This document shows, piece after piece, positions 12,883 through 20,493 of a stretch of DNA of 40,618 nucleotides. Position 1 is the stretch's first letter, and every line of letters starts with the position of its first letter. Origin of the DNA: Nitrospira japonica (GTDB lineage Bacteria; Nitrospirota; Thermodesulfovibrionia; Thermodesulfovibrionales; DYHX01); NCBI GenBank assembly GCA_020723925.1, contig DYHX01000009.1:1-40618 (forward strand). The letters are read 5' to 3'. The notes beneath the pieces are model-generated. The model had not been told where the DNA came from. It ran no database searches and saw nothing but the letters and a program-made list of their open reading frames with translations. Position numbers and translations under genes: made by a program.

Positions 12883-13575
12883 ATGAGAACCTTGATTTAT
12901 GTCCCTATAATCCATATGGATGTTGACCTTGGGTCCATCGCCTCAGATGTAACAAAGAGGGGTATTACAGGCTTTGGGGAGGAGGTTTGGGAAAAACACG
13001 TGGAGACAGTGGAAGGCTTTTGGAATTCATTGGTCAGATTTTTTGGTGCATTAGAAGTGTCTGGCTCCAGGGTATATCAAGATGGGTTAGTTGCGGATGG
13101 AGATATGGGCCAAAAAATAGTTAAGGAAGGGTTAAAGAGCGGCAGCAAGAATTATGAGATTGTATATAAGCTTATCCAGGGGGGTGCGGTTTTAGTGAAA
13201 ACCGAAGATTTTGCTCTGGTGGCGAAGGAAAGAGACCACCTCATAGAACTAACTAAGGCCAGGACAAAGATAGAGAGGTTGATCGCCTATCTAAGATATA
13301 GGCTGATAAAGAATCAGTTGCTTAAAAAAAGAGACAGATTTATAGCCGACAGAATAAACCAAACTCTAAGTAGCGGAGAAACAGGGATTTTATTTATTGG
13401 CGCCTATCACAATATAATTCCTATGCTTGATAAGGATATCCAGATAAAAGAAATAAAAGAGATAGAAAAGATAAGGGATTATCAAAAGGCGTTTCTTTAT
13501 AGTAGAAAAGACAAAGAAAGATTTGAGGCATTATCCAGGTATCTCGTTTCGCCAATAGATATTGGGGAGGCTTGA
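12883..13575 (+). CDS. Conserved-looking protein of unknown function at the end of the gvp cluster
   Basis: I cannot name this 230-residue soluble protein with confidence. It starts TLIYVPIIHMDVDLGSIASDV and has a middle block with SGSRVYQDGLVADGD, then KNYEIVYKLIQGGAVLVKTED. A later block, GETGILFIGAYHNIIPMLDKDIQI, has a beta-strand-loop-histidine look reminiscent of TraB/ChaN-like enzymes, with two histidines (in VPIIH and GAYH) that could be catalytic. This is only a resemblance. There is no signal peptide or membrane helix. It starts six bases after gvpJ and is the last plus-strand gene before convergent tsaD, so it probably belongs to the gvp transcript. Confidence 0.6.
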   Translation: MRTLIYVPIIHMDVDLGSIASDVTKRGITGFGEEVWEKHVETVEGFWNSLVRFFGALEVSGSRVYQDGLVADGDMGQKIVKEGLKSGSKNYEIVYKLIQGGAVLVKTEDFALVAKERDHLIELTKARTKIERLIAYLRYRLIKNQLLKKRDRFIADRINQTLSSGETGILFIGAYHNIIPMLDKDIQIKEIKEIEKIRDYQKAFLYSRKDKERFEALSRYLVSPIDIGEA

Positions 13576-13601
13576 ACGATTGACCCTTTAAGACTGCTTG
13601 T

Positions 13602-14624
13602 TTACAGCGGCAGATATGCCTTGGGATTTAAATCCATTCCTGCGATATTTCCTGTAATGAAATGGTGGTATCCGGCTGCTGCTATCATGGCAGCATTGTC
13701 CGTGCATAATGCCATGGATGGGATAAAGACCTCAACGTATCTTTCTTCTCCCATCTCCCTCATCCTCTTCCTCAATTCACTGTTTGCAGCCACTCCACCT
13801 GAAAGCGTTACGCGTCTAACCCTTTCTTTTTTTATAGCCCATTCAGTCTTCCTCACAAGCACGTCAACAACAGCAGCCTGAAATGATGCGGCAATATCAT
13901 TTATGAGTTCGGAGTTAAGGGTTCGGAGTTCGGAGTCTTTGACTGCTGACTGCTGACTGCTAACTGCTATCTTTACTGCTGTTTTTAAACCGCTGAAGCT
14001 GAAGTCAAAGCTCTCAGGAAGATACGCCCTCGGGAAATCTATTGCATCATGGTCGCCGTTCTGTGCGAGCTTATCAATTATTGGCCCGCCAGGATACTCG
14101 AGTCCAAGGAGCTTTGAGACCTTGTCATAAGCCTCACCAGCAGCATCGTCCCTTGTTTTTCCAAGTTCTCTATATCTGCCAAATCCATCAATCCTGTGAA
14201 GGCTTGTATGTCCTCCGGATACAATCAGTGATAGAAACGGAAACTCTGGCCTTGGCTCCTCAAGGAATGAAGAAAATATATGACCCTCAAGGTGATTCAC
14301 TGCAACAAGTGGGATGTTTTTTGAATAGCATATTGCCTTTGCAAAGGAGCATCCAACAAGGAGTGAGCCGATTAATCCAGGCCCATTACATACAGCGATG
14401 GCAGATAGGTCTTGGAGACCCACACCAGCGCCTTTCATTGCCTCATCAACAACAGGCCATATCATCTCAATATGTCTGCGAGATGCAAGCTCAGGGACGA
14501 TGCCCCCATATTTTTCATGTATCTCTGTCTGGCTCGATACAATATTGGAGATGATATTAACGCCGTCTTCAACAACCGAAGCAGTAGTATCATCGCATGA
14601 TGTGTCTATTCCAAGTATAAGCAT
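13602..14624 (-). CDS. tsaD: tRNA threonylcarbamoyladenosine transferase TsaD
   Basis: The 340-residue TsaD (Gcp/Kae1) transfers threonylcarbamoyl from TsaB/TsaC products to A37 of ANN-reading tRNAs. Family marks include LGIDTSCDDTTASVV at the start, the iron- or zinc-binding HxxxH in NHLEGHIFSS, SLIVSGGHTSL, DDAAGEAYDKVSKLLGLEYPGGP and VTLSGGVAANSELR with a final CTDNAAMIAAAG. Residues about 219-236 (VSSQQSAVKDSELRTLNSE) are an in-frame read-through of a tandem repeat. This stretch is not in the usual family and lies in a loop before the NDIAASFQ helix. TATAAT lies only five bases before the ATG on the minus strand, so a very short or absent leader is possible. The gene is convergent with the gvp cluster. 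Confidence 0.95.
   Translation of the reverse strand: MLILGIDTSCDDTTASVVEDGVNIISNIVSSQTEIHEKYGGIVPELASRRHIEMIWPVVDEAMKGAGVGLQDLSAIAVCNGPGLIGSLLVGCSFAKAICYSKNIPLVAVNHLEGHIFSSFLEEPRPEFPFLSLIVSGGHTSLHRIDGFGRYRELGKTRDDAAGEAYDKVSKLLGLEYPGGPIIDKLAQNGDHDAIDFPRAYLPESFDFSFSGLKTAVKIAVSSQQSAVKDSELRTLNSELINDIAASFQAAVVDVLVRKTEWAIKKERVRRVTLSGGVAANSELRKRMREMGEERYVEVFIPSMALCTDNAAMIAAAGYHHFITGNIAGMDLNPKAYLPL
13905..13968. repeat. AGT-type near-tandem repeat in frame in tsaD
   Basis: Units of GAGTTCG and GACTGCT recur across 64 bases on the plus strand. In the tsaD frame on the minus strand they encode SSQQSAVKDSELRTLNSE. The repeat keeps the frame and contains no stop in it. Confidence 0.75.
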
Positions 14625-14719
14625 AAGATATTATATCTTATCTCTTTCTCTGGCTAAAAACTATAAAAATAGTCTTTATTTGCTATAATAAAAACCTTAG
14701 TTTTATAGGCATTGAATTA

Positions 14720-15185
14720 ATGAAAAAGAAAACTTACATTTTTATGCTTTCAGATAAGGACAGAAAGAGGCATGAACATTTAATACCCAAGTTGAGCGAT
14801 TTATTATACAAACCCATGACAGCCGAGACGGCTGTCCTACCCTATGGGTGATGTCGTCAAACAGTAGGACAGGCGTCTCGCCTGTCAAAGAGTGATTTAT
14901 AATCAAAGAATCGCTCAATTTGGGTAATAGATAAGGGTAAAGTCTTTGGATTTGTTGTTCAATGTTCAATACGAAATTTTGCTTGAGAATAAATGGATGC
15001 CTGTTGTGAGATCTGATACTGCTCATAGTTATGCCCACAAAGATTTGATAAACCCTGATGGCACTAAAGAAAAGATATTTATAGGAGTAGTAGACTTAAA
15101 TGAGGCACTAACCTTAGCCGATAAAGATATAAATGAAAATTGGGAGAGATATAAAGAGAGGTATTTTAGGAGGATGAAAATATGA
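14720..15185 (+). pseudogene. DUF7718-like gene broken by a MITE and a 7-base duplication
   Basis: Three pieces make one gene. ATG 14720 starts KKKTYIFMLSDKDRKRHEHLI, interrupted at the 143-bp repeat (14784-14926). After it, in the same frame, GAT at 14930 continues DKGKVFGFVVQ. There a direct duplication TGTTCAATGTTCAA shifts the frame, and reading resumes in the next frame as YEILLENKWMPVVRSDTAHSYAHKDL through to WERYKERYFRRMKI. Joined, it resembles small uncharacterised proteins I recall as DUF7718. The downstream piece has an open frame from TTG 14946 but no likely start. Its stop overlaps the next gene by ATGA, so the pair was an operon. Confidence 0.7.
14784..14926 (-). repeat. 143-bp MITE-like element, copy 1
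   Basis: The terminal repeats are TACCCAAGTTGAGCGATT (14784-14801) and AATCGCTCAATTTGGGTA (14909-14926). Inside are two short palindromes, GACAGCCGAGACGGCTGTC and GACAGGCGTCTCGCCTGTC. No open frame is present, so it is non-autonomous. It is in the opposite orientation to copies 2 and 3 (18007-18149 and 32602-32744), with nearly identical sequence. Confidence 0.9.
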
Positions 15186-15442
15186 CAAGAGAAGAATTAT
15201 TTAAAAAGAATCAACAACTTTCTACAGAATTCGAATTATATCTTCTTGATCACCCCGAGATAGAAGATAAGATTCCTGACAATGCGCTGATTGTATTAGT
15301 GCCTGATTATGACAAGGAACTTGCAGAGAAAAATATTGAGCTTGCTAAAGCTAATAAAGAACCATGGCAAATAATAGTTTATGTCAGAGTTGAAAAATTA
15401 AGGGCATCGAGAATTGAGGGGCTGACCCTTCAGGTAGCGTGA
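15182..15442 (+). CDS. DUF5647-like small protein
   Basis: This 86-residue soluble protein, MTREELFKKNQQLSTEFELY, then HPEIEDKIPDNALIVLVPDYDKELAEKNIELAKANKE, closely fits a short family I recall as DUF5647, of unknown function. It usually sits next to a small partner like the broken gene just upstream, in a toxin-antitoxin-like two-gene arrangement; that role is speculative. The start codon overlaps the upstream stop (ATGA), with AGGAGG nearby. The last ten residues or so differ from what I recall of the family, so the tail may be altered. Base composition is like the surroundings. With its partner inactivated, this gene may be drifting. Confidence 0.65.
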   Translation: MTREELFKKNQQLSTEFELYLLDHPEIEDKIPDNALIVLVPDYDKELAEKNIELAKANKEPWQIIVYVRVEKLRASRIEGLTLQVA

Positions 15443-15527
15443 TTTAACATCAAATCCATCGTTTTTCGCAAAAAGTCTGCAAAGACCAGAGTCCTCATTT
15501 TACACATGATATATCTATTCCATAAAG

Positions 15528-15568
15528 ATAAAGATAAAAAAAATAAAAATGGGACGGCAGGCTGTCCC
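15528..15568 (-). terminator. Rho-independent terminator for the CRISPR-cas transcript
   Basis: Read on the minus strand, GGGACAGCCTGCCGTCCC (15568-15551) forms a hairpin, with one G-T pair, followed by ATTTTTATTTTTTTTATC. It lies downstream of the minus-strand cas1-cas2-array unit. The 318 bases between 15443 and 15760 hold nothing else I can identify. Confidence 0.7.
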
Positions 15569-15760
15569 AAAATGTTTCCTAATTTAACCCTACTTTTATA
15601 GTCAGCCTGACAATTCGTTTTAAAAAGCCCTGATTTCATAGACGATAACAGTTTTCCAAAGAATCCGAGGTGCCAAACATGCCTATCTATGCCTCTATTA
15701 GCCGTAATTGAGGACAGTTGCCTATTCCTGTTAAGTACCCTGCTATCTTTTTTAGATTGT

Positions 15761-15834
15761 GGGGCGACCGAAGAGGAAGCAATGCACTTGAAATTCGAGG
15801 GAGTTTCAATCCACGCCCCTGCGCGAGGGGCGAC
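15761..15834 (-). CRISPR. Minimal type I-C CRISPR array: one repeat, one spacer, one repeat stub
   Basis: One intact 32-base repeat (15803-15834) reads, on the minus strand, GTCGCCCC...GTGGATTGAAAC, with the 8-base dyad CGCCCCTC/GAGGGGCG. This matches the well-known type I-C repeat. On the distal side, 34 bases away, only the last eight bases of a second repeat survive (GGGGCGAC, 15761-15768), leaving one plausible spacer of 34 bases (15769-15802). Repeat orientation and cas gene order put the leader at 15835-16015. The array has either collapsed by deletion or never grew. Confidence 0.85.
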
Positions 15835-16015
15835 GCCTTACTTACAACTTATTGTACATAAACAACTTTTTTACTGATATATGCGAACCTGTCATAAAAC
15901 AATTTATAACTCACCTCGTTGTCAAAGAACATTTCACTAACATCTTTATTTAAAACATCTTAGTGCTACTGCGAACCCTATAAGGAAATCATGTGAACTT
16001 CAGATTCGCAACGTC
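15835..16015 (-). promoter_or_regulatory. Probable CRISPR leader
   Basis: This 181-base AT-rich stretch lies between the single repeat and cas2, without an open frame, on the leader side predicted from the repeat's GAAAC end. It contains several A/T runs on both strands. No clear promoter boxes could be assigned by eye. Confidence 0.6.
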
Positions 16016-16306
16016 TTACACAATCAATGGCCCCTCCTGATCAACAGAAGCTTTTGCGCCGACATGTTCCACGCGATGCTTCCAGTTGGAGCCAAGATAA
16101 TAAAATCTCAGGCTGTCTTTCTTAGGATCAATTTCTGAGATTAACCTCTCTTTAAGCATTGTCCATTGCGCAGGGTCAACAATGCATTCAAACACAGAAT
16201 ACTGAACCCTCTGACCGTAATCCTTACATGCACGAGCAACCCTGCGCAAACGCCTCTGCCCTGCGCTGCCATCGCTTGCGACGTCATAACTAATTATCAC
16301 AAACAT
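16016..16306 (-). CDS. cas2: CRISPR-associated endoribonuclease Cas2 (type I-C)
   Basis: This 96-residue Cas2 has MFVIISYDV with the conserved aspartate at residue 8, RRLRRVARACKDYGQRVQYSVFEC, and a tail with FYYLGSNWKHRVEHVGAK typical of the I-C/I-D branch. Cas2 dimers scaffold two Cas1 dimers for spacer integration; nuclease activity is not needed for that. It is nine bases downstream of cas1, and the array lies just beyond on the same strand. The gene looks complete, with no damage seen. Confidence 0.95.
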   Translation of the reverse strand: MFVIISYDVASDGSAGQRRLRRVARACKDYGQRVQYSVFECIVDPAQWTMLKERLISEIDPKKDSLRFYYLGSNWKHRVEHVGAKASVDQEGPLIV

Positions 16307-16315
16307 ATATCATCC

Positions 16316-17347
16316 TCACTTCCATATAAACGGCGGATAACTGTCCAGATCACCCCGCAAATAACGCGCCATCAGCAAGGCCTGCGTGTGAAAGAGAAGA
16401 CCAATTGTCACCTTCTCTTTCAGAAATGGATGCATTATCTCTTCCTGCTTCCGCTTCTGATAAGCAACCAGAACAGTCTTCCTCGGATCGTCATCCATCC
16501 ATACCGCCCCCGATTCTTTCTTTTGAAATCCCTTGCCCTGCACCTGACAGAGATTAATCAATGAAAAAGCCAGACGGTCGGCAAGAAATGGACGAAATTC
16601 TTCCATCATGTCAAGCGCAAGTCCATATCTTCCCGGACGGTCTCTGTGCAGAAAACCAACAGCAGGGTCAAGACCAACGGTCTCAAGAGAAGAACGCACA
16701 TCGTGCATCACAAGCGTATACAGAAAAGACAGCAGGCAGTTTACATTATCCAGCGGAGGTCTTCTGTTTCTTTCATGAAATTTGAAATCATCTTTCTGCG
16801 AAGTAATGAGATGATCAATGACATTAAAATACGTATATGCCGATTCTCCCTCAATTCCACGCAGGACATCAAGATTCGGTTCGATCTCCAGCCTCCTCAA
16901 ATAATTGGATAATGTTTGTGAAGCACGCATAACAGCTTCTGAGTGAATCTTTTCAGAATGATCCCGTAAGGCGCGCTGAAGCACTGTGCGGCAATTAGCG
17001 ATTTTGCCTGTCAATACTGCCTTTGCTATAGAGCCAGAAGTTTTCAGGTCATCTGCCTGTCTGTACTGCTCACGCCTCAGGAGGACATTGCCTGACACGG
17101 GTCCTTGGACCTTTGCAAGGAAATCACCGTTTTCCGTCATGAAACTGATGGACACACCGCTTTCGGCGCAGAACCCTATCAGGAAGGGACTGCAGCTTAC
17201 CTGCCCGAAACAGACAATCCCGCCGAGAGTGTGCACAGGCAGACGCAGGGATGCTTCTCCGTCAATCTTGACAACAACTGTTTCACCTTCTTTTGAAAGA
17301 TATGTTCCCTGAGTTGTAACAAATAGAGTGTTAAGAAGTTTTTTCAT
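16316..17347 (-). CDS. cas1: CRISPR integrase Cas1 (type I-C)
   Basis: The protein is 343 residues, the usual length for I-C Cas1. It has an N-terminal beta domain (KLLNTLFVTTQGTYLSKEGE) and the alpha domain with metal ligands: the glutamate in GIEGESAYTYF, the histidine in VGFLHRDRPGRYGLALDMMEEFRP and the acidic residues that follow. These bind the divalent ion that drives spacer insertion. All are present and the frame is intact, so the integrase may still work. Its normal neighbour cas4 is about 900 bases away, displaced by a DUF433/DUF5615 pair and a MITE copy. No cas3, cas5, cas7 or cas8c is complete in the window. Confidence 0.95.
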   Translation of the reverse strand: MKKLLNTLFVTTQGTYLSKEGETVVVKIDGEASLRLPVHTLGGIVCFGQVSCSPFLIGFCAESGVSISFMTENGDFLAKVQGPVSGNVLLRREQYRQADDLKTSGSIAKAVLTGKIANCRTVLQRALRDHSEKIHSEAVMRASQTLSNYLRRLEIEPNLDVLRGIEGESAYTYFNVIDHLITSQKDDFKFHERNRRPPLDNVNCLLSFLYTLVMHDVRSSLETVGLDPAVGFLHRDRPGRYGLALDMMEEFRPFLADRLAFSLINLCQVQGKGFQKKESGAVWMDDDPRKTVLVAYQKRKQEEIMHPFLKEKVTIGLLFHTQALLMARYLRGDLDSYPPFIWK

Positions 17348-17353
17348 TATTCC

Positions 17354-17985
<632 letters not shown>

Positions 17986-18006
17986 TCATTATACCAAGAC
18001 ATTTAA

Positions 18007-18149
18007 TACCCAAATTGAGCGATTCTTTGATTATAAATCACTCTTTGACAGGCGAGACGCCTGTCCTACTGTTTGACGACATCACCCATAGGGTAGGACA
18101 GCCGTCTCGGCTGTCATGGGTTTGTATAATAAATCGCTCAACTTGGGTA
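18007..18149 (+). repeat. 143-bp MITE-like element, copy 2
   Basis: Ends TACCCAAATTGAGCGATT and AATCGCTCAACTTGGGTA, same length as copy 1 but inverted. It lies between the DUF433 gene and cas4. Oddly, it shares the flank ACATTTAA on the left and ATAG on the right with copy 1, although the insides point opposite ways. Confidence 0.9.
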
Positions 18150-18167
18150 ATAGTAATGCCTCATACC

Positions 18168-18355
18168 GCGTAATCTGTCATTCCACGGCTTGCCCCGTGT
18201 GAAGCTTCGCTTATATCGGGGCTTGACACGGAATCCAGTCATTCAGATCTGTCATGCCCGAGATTCTTAATCGGGCATCCAGATTCTTTGTATTCTGGTT
18301 CCCCGTTTTCACGAGGACAACGTCTGGATTCCAGCCTGCGCGGGAATGACAATAA
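18168..18355. repeat. Dispersed palindromic repeat cluster at the cas4 3' end
   Basis: A chain of imperfect inverted repeats: CTGTCATTCC near 18177, TCATGCCCGAGATTCTTAAT with ATCGGGCAT (18252-18278), and GTCTGGATTCCAGCC with GCGCGGGAATGACA near 18330-18352. These look like the CATTCC/GGAATCCAG family of dispersed repeats common in bacterial genomes. The repeat now encodes the last 38 or so residues of the cas4 frame. Confidence 0.7.
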
Positions 18356-18967
18356 ATAGAGTCGTTCTCCTTCTACCGCCTTCATCAGATAGTTACTTGC
18401 CTTGCTGCTAACCTTTGGAAGACAAATGTTTAACAGCGAACAGAGCTTGCACTTCTTAGAATATACAGGTTTCGGAGTAATCCCTGATTCAATAAGCTCA
18501 TGCACCCTTTTTGCAGCTTCTTCCGTCTCCACTCGCAAAGCCTCATCGAAAATTACGTCATGCCTGTGCCGTGTTTGCCCGTAAAAAAGAGCGCCTCCCG
18601 GTATCTCAACATTCAGCATTTCTTCCAGACATAATGCCTGTGCGCAAAGTTGGACTTTATCGCAGTTGTCCTTTTTCGGCTTTCCCCTTTTGTATTCCAC
18701 AGGAAAAGGAATCCACGCCCCATCATCTTTCTTATGAAATTCAACTACATCCGCCTTGCCGATTAGACCAAGCCTGAGCGACCGCAACGGCACTCCATAA
18801 TCAATGCGAACCTTGCCCCTCACTTCCCTGTTTGCCGTGTCAACCTTGTCATGCATAATCCTTCCCTCAGCGGTGAACAGGTTCTCAGTCCACAATTGCT
18901 CAATATGTATCAGCGCACACTGCCGCTCGCAGTACATGAAGTGCTGTAAGGAAGACAGTTGAATCAA
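18239..18967 (-). CDS. cas4: Cas4 exonuclease (type I-C), damaged at both ends
   Basis: The Cas4 core is intact: LQHFMYCERQCALIHIEQLW with the first iron-sulphur cysteines, the nuclease residues in LIGKADVVEFH and FPVEYKRGKPK (D-E-K pattern), the QLCAQALCLEEML helix (QxxxxY-like), and the closing cysteine group KCKLCSLLNICLP. Cas4 trims and selects prespacers with Cas1-Cas2. Its beginning is odd. The family usually starts a little earlier, and sequence reading LEYSEDDLIQLS is present, but the start codon is gone, replaced by a broken PIN gene; a TTG (18967) is the only start available in frame. The last 38 or so residues of the 242 come from a dispersed repeat. Function is uncertain. Confidence 0.8.
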   Translation of the reverse strand: MIQLSSLQHFMYCERQCALIHIEQLWTENLFTAEGRIMHDKVDTANREVRGKVRIDYGVPLRSLRLGLIGKADVVEFHKKDDGAWIPFPVEYKRGKPKKDNCDKVQLCAQALCLEEMLNVEIPGGALFYGQTRHRHDVIFDEALRVETEEAAKRVHELIESGITPKPVYSKKCKLCSLLNICLPKVSSKASNYLMKAVEGERLYLLSFPRRLESRRCPRENGEPEYKESGCPIKNLGHDRSE

Positions 18968-18987
18968 ATCGTCTTCGCTGTATTCGA

Positions 18988-19103
18988 GGTGAGACGATCC
19001 ATTCTACATCGGGATGGCTGGCAATAAAAAGAAGGATGGTTTCGGGCTCTTTGTTCTTTAAAATGGCTGAGACAAGAACATTGGTGTCTACAATAACTTT
19101 CAC
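18988..19103 (-). pseudogene. Truncated PIN-domain toxin
   Basis: MKVIVDTNVLVSAILKNKEP, then ETILLFIASHPDVEWIVS, is the first third of a VapC-like PIN toxin with the first catalytic aspartate (D6). After about 39 residues the sequence switches into the upstream part of cas4. The frame continues for 29 meaningless residues, down to 18900, in a different frame of cas4. The other acidic residues of the PIN fold are missing, so it should be inactive. Its start overlaps the stop of the antitoxin-like gene upstream by four bases. Confidence 0.8.
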
Positions 19104-19339
19104 CTGCCGGCTCGATATGCCTTTATTTCTTCAGCAATCTCGTACTCACTTATCGCCTTTGCCTTAGGGAGCCTTTGCGTTTTCTTGAAAAGTTTCTTCA
19201 ATTCCTGAACGCGTGCTTTTTGTTCCTCATCTTCAACGATCATGACAACTTCAACTCGCTGACCTGCGCGAAAAGGAAGGCCTTTTAAAACAAGGTTCTT
19301 GGGGTCCTTAATCGTCACATACTTTTTATAGGCAAGCAT
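19100..19339 (-). CDS. Antitoxin-like protein partner of the truncated PIN toxin
   Basis: This 79-residue protein, MLAYKKYVTIKDPKNLVLKGLPFRAGQRVEVVMIVEDEE, then a charged helical tail with KAISEYEIAEEIKAYRAGR, has an N-terminal half that looks like a short beta-hairpin DNA-binding part and a tail that could wrap a toxin. This layout is common for VapB-type antitoxins encoded directly upstream of PIN toxins with a four-base overlap, as here. The start has AGGAGGTAGC close upstream. With its toxin cut off, the gene is probably a leftover. The family name cannot be fixed by eye. Confidence 0.7.
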   Translation of the reverse strand: MLAYKKYVTIKDPKNLVLKGLPFRAGQRVEVVMIVEDEEQKARVQELKKLFKKTQRLPKAKAISEYEIAEEIKAYRAGR

Positions 19340-19413
19340 TGCTACCTCCTGAACTAATTATGAAATATTATAGCCCAAATCCAGCAATAAATATATCAAT
19401 GTATTATCTTGTA

Positions 19414-19596
19414 TTACCTTAAAAATGCGGGGCGTAATCGCCAAAACCCCGCCAGATACGCCCATTCGCCTGATCCGAATTCACCTGCAAATTTCTTTGC
19501 AAGGTCTGCAACGTTCAACAAATGCTCCTCAAGCCTCTGCCATTCACTAACAAGCTTTCCTTCCACGCTGTGTGCAAAAAATTCCTGAAGCATCAA
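19414..19596 (-). pseudogene. cas3: N-terminal stub of Cas3 (HD nuclease)
   Basis: MLQEFFAHSVEGKLVSEWQR, then LEEHLLNVADLAKKFAGEFG and EWAYLAG, matches the start of the Cas3 HD domain, including the first metal histidine in EEHLLNVADLA. The next motif should read like LWHDLGK. Instead the sequence changes after YLAG into FWRLRPAFLR and stops. The rest of Cas3 and all of cas5, cas8c and cas7 are absent between here and cas4. The stub marks one edge of the deletion that removed the interference genes. Confidence 0.75.
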
Positions 19597-19635
19597 TCCT
19601 CTTTATTCCTCAAAAAAGAATTTATTTCCAGTCAG

Positions 19636-19672
19636 TTTAAGCTCTCAGCCGTCAGCTCTCAGTAATCAGCAG
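19636..19672. repeat. AGT-type repeat in the cas3 stub-TPR gap
   Basis: CAGTTTAAGCTCTCAGCCGT, followed by CAGCTCTCAGTAATCAGC, shows repeated CTCAGC/TCAGC units like those in tsaD. The remaining 19673-19785 is AT-rich and shows nothing I can assign. Confidence 0.5.
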
Positions 19673-19785
19673 GTCAGTTTTTTCTTTAACTCATATCAGT
19701 CGAATTATCAAATAAATCTTTAGGTAGCCATATTTTGAGCAAAAGATTAGTAGGAAACTTCAACTCAAAGAATATGTCTTTAAAA

Positions 19786-20493
19786 TTACTTTTTCAGTCC
19801 CCTCAGCCTCTCCCTGACCTTACTCTTTAGCTCTTCGTCTGATGATAGATTGAGAAAAGTGTGATAGTGGCTCTCTGCCTCAGAGTTATTTCCGATGGCT
19901 TCAAGGAGGAGGGCATAGTTCAGGTGAGCCTCTGCGTATGATGGCTTTATCGAAAGTGCTTTTTTATAGAGGTTCTTTGCCTTCTCTCTGTCTCCAAGCA
20001 TCTCACATGTGACAGCAAGGTTATTCATCGCCTCATAGAAGTCTGGCTTGAGCTGTATTGCCTTCTCATAGGCCAGGGATGCCTCTTTATATTTGCCCTG
20101 GTTTTTCAATGTAAGACCAAGGTTGTTGTTCATGGCTGCATCATCAGGCTTTATCAGGAGTGCCTTTCTGAGAATGGCCTCTGCCCCGGAGTAGTTTTTT
20201 TCTCCAATCAGTTTTATTGCATCCTCGTGGAGTTTGTCTGTGTCTATTTTTTCAACAACCGCTGTGTGTCCTTTCTGCTGTACGCTCTGAGTCGTATTCA
20301 TGGCCTTTGTGGCCTGTTTTGAAACAGGCATGCTGCGAACCACCAGAAATACGAGAGCGGCAATGAGCAGAAGGGCAAATAATATGACCCATGCCCGTTT
20401 CCCCTTACTCAGGAAGACCTGAACTTCTGGCCTGTTTTCTTTTCTGGTCTTTAACTCTTCTGCCTTTTTAAGCGCCTTAAGGATTATGCTCAT
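19786..20493 (-). CDS. Membrane-anchored TPR protein
   Basis: This 235-residue protein starts MSIILKALKKAEE, an N-terminal motif shared with MshN/GspB-like secretion and pilus accessory proteins. One transmembrane helix spans about 33-52 (AWVILFALLLIAALVFLVV). Residues about 88-235 hold four TPR units with typical positions (e.g. NNLGLTLKNQGKYKEASLAYEKAIQL split over two repeats). TPRs bind partner proteins. The short N-terminus is cytoplasmic and the repeats probably face the periplasm. It overlaps lolA by 17 bases and ends the minus-strand run. A pilus or secretion link is only suggested by the N-terminus. Confidence 0.8.
   Translation of the reverse strand: MSIILKALKKAEELKTRKENRPEVQVFLSKGKRAWVILFALLLIAALVFLVVRSMPVSKQATKAMNTTQSVQQKGHTAVVEKIDTDKLHEDAIKLIGEKNYSGAEAILRKALLIKPDDAAMNNNLGLTLKNQGKYKEASLAYEKAIQLKPDFYEAMNNLAVTCEMLGDREKAKNLYKKALSIKPSYAEAHLNYALLLEAIGNNSEAESHYHTFLNLSSDEELKSKVRERLRGLKK

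Noticed and set aside
14042-14554. 170-codon plus-strand frame
   Set aside because: It is antisense to tsaD, whose motifs are clear on the other strand.
15689-15877. Open frame on the plus strand containing VSIHAPARGAT
   Set aside because: That peptide is the translation of the type I-C CRISPR repeat and spacer. There is no ribosome binding site and no independent protein signal.
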